A stretch of 64,000 nucleotides of DNA from an uncultured Eubacteriales bacterium (GTDB lineage Bacteria > Bacillota > Clostridia > Oscillospirales > Oscillospiraceae): contig CASDSM010000029.1 of NCBI GenBank assembly GCA_949283375.1, positions 1 to 64,000 of the forward strand, in the 5' to 3' direction. The number at the start of each line of letters is the position of its first letter. The stretch's first letter is position 1. Positions 63,385-64,000 of the stretch are shown here, piece after piece. Below the pieces are notes generated by a model that was not told where the DNA came from, searched no databases, and saw only the letters and a list, made by a program, of their open reading frames with translations. Position numbers and translations under genes: made by a program.

Positions 63385-63442
63385 TTCTTAAAGGATTCTT
63401 AAGAGGATTCCGCTTTGCCGCTTAAACCGTTTCTGTTATGAT
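63385..63442 (+). promoter_or_regulatory. direct repeats and promoter of the last response-regulator gene
   Basis: TTCTTAAAGGA (63385) and TTCTTAAGAGG (63396) are 11-bp direct repeats, the usual form of an OmpR-family operator. They lie upstream of a -10 box TATGAT (63437-63442) that has only a weak -35. Autoregulation is inferred. Confidence 0.55.
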
Positions 63443-63473
63443 ATCCCTGCAAGCAGAGAAGGGGGAAGAGACC

Positions 63474-64000
63474 ATGAACCGTATTCTGGTGGTAGACGAC
63501 GACCGCGACATCGCCGCCGCGCTGGAGATCTACCTGACCACCGCCGGCTACGCGGTGAGCTGCGCCAGCAATGGGCGCGAGGCGCTGGAGATTTTGGGCC
63601 AGGAGCAGGTGGACCTCATTTTGATGGACATCATGATGCCGCAGATGGACGGCCTGGCTGCCACCGAGCGGGTGCGCGCGGTGAGCAACGTGCCCGTCCT
63701 CTTTCTGACGGCCAAGAGCGAGGATGTCGACCTGATCCGCGGCCTGAGCGTGGGGGCGGACGATTATATCACCAAGCCCTTCAAGCCGATGGAGGTCCTC
63801 GCGCGGGTGAAGAGTCACCTGCGCCGCTACACCGAGCTGGGCGGTCAGGCGAAGGGGGTGGAGAGCATCCTCGTCGGCCCGATCGCTCTGGACGACGCGG
63901 CCAAGCGGGTGACAGTGGACGGGGAGCCGGTCAGCCTCACCCCGCTGGAGTTCAGCATTCTCCGCCTGCTGATGCGGCACCCGGGGCAGGTCTTCTCCAC
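63474..64000 (+). CDS. OmpR family response regulator (3' end outside window)
   Basis: The first 175 residues of a two-component regulator; the coding region runs off the window. The receiver domain has acidic residues D8-D10, phospho-acceptor D52 in LMDIMMPQMDG, T79 and K101 in ITKPF. The start of the winged helix, VSLTPLEFSILRLLMRHPGQ, is present. The sequence resembles VanR-type regulators. GAAGGGGGAAGAG precedes ATG 63474. A kinase gene probably follows outside. Confidence 0.9.
   Translation, partial: MNRILVVDDDRDIAAALEIYLTTAGYAVSCASNGREALEILGQEQVDLILMDIMMPQMDGLAATERVRAVSNVPVLFLTAKSEDVDLIRGLSVGADDYITKPFKPMEVLARVKSHLRRYTELGGQAKGVESILVGPIALDDAAKRVTVDGEPVSLTPLEFSILRLLMRHPGQVFS

Overview
The window is a GC-rich chromosome segment from a spore-forming Clostridia-type Firmicute, probably of the Oscillospiraceae/Ruminococcaceae kind. 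This rests on a CIRCE-controlled hrcA-grpE-dnaK-dnaJ operon, a T-box leader, a tetrahydrofolate (THF) riboswitch, a yybP-ykoY riboswitch, small spore-coat and YlmC/YmxH-type sporulation genes, AspS2-GatCAB for tRNA-dependent Asn synthesis, LuxS, and strong AGGAGG ribosome sites with many GTG/TTG starts. Species cannot be fixed from the sequence. There is no phage, transposase, integrase or CRISPR array. Because of the high GC, most long antisense ORFs are shadows.

Layout. 1-4.4 kb: xylulokinase (minus), a riboswitch-controlled UPF0016/TMEM165-type cation transporter, a MarR regulator and an unpaired ABC-2 export permease. 4.5-7.1 kb: tRNA-Gly(GCC), a hairpin-rich spacer holding a dispersed repeat, then a THF-riboswitch operon folT-folC. 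7.1-12.1 kb: heat-shock operon. 12.2-16.5 kb: second copy of the repeat, then a minus-strand operon recQ-nudix-DUF5655-MFS. 16.5-18.1 kb: small genes, two of them in AT-richer DNA. 18.1-25 kb: complete phosphate regulon pstS-C-A-B-phoU plus phoB-phoR, with PHO-box-like repeats before pstS and before phoB. 25-31 kb: a four-PepSY lipoprotein and a minus-strand trio LRR protein, VWA protein and MoxR-type AAA+ ATPase. 31-33.7 kb: minus-strand operon of a phosphoribosyltransferase, luxS, mtnN and add (methyl-cycle and adenine salvage). 33.8-37 kb: coaBC, an RlmI-like methyltransferase and an OB-fold protein. 37-41.9 kb: T-box operon aspS2-gatC-gatA-gatB. 42-45.5 kb: hypothetical gene, two coat proteins, nrdR and two membrane proteins. 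45.6-48.6 kb: ACT-domain protein, hom and lysC. 49.5-53.2 kb: minus-strand envelope-type operon (WbqC, ATP-grasp, GT2, two EmrE-like half-transporters). 53.2-57.8 kb: trkA-trkH and pncB. 58-64 kb: rarA, DUF951-hisC, a LacI regulator, glmM and a response regulator cut by the window end.

Most of the window is housekeeping DNA with unusually readable RNA and DNA control. Four RNA switches or attenuators can be read with terminators or competing helices: Mn-type, THF, T-box and, less clearly, the dnaK-dnaJ spacer hairpin. The parts least explained by known biology are the LRR/VWA/MoxR trio, the WbqC/ATP-grasp/GT2/EmrE-like operon, the possible Gln/Asn two-codon T-box, and the dispersed intergenic repeat.
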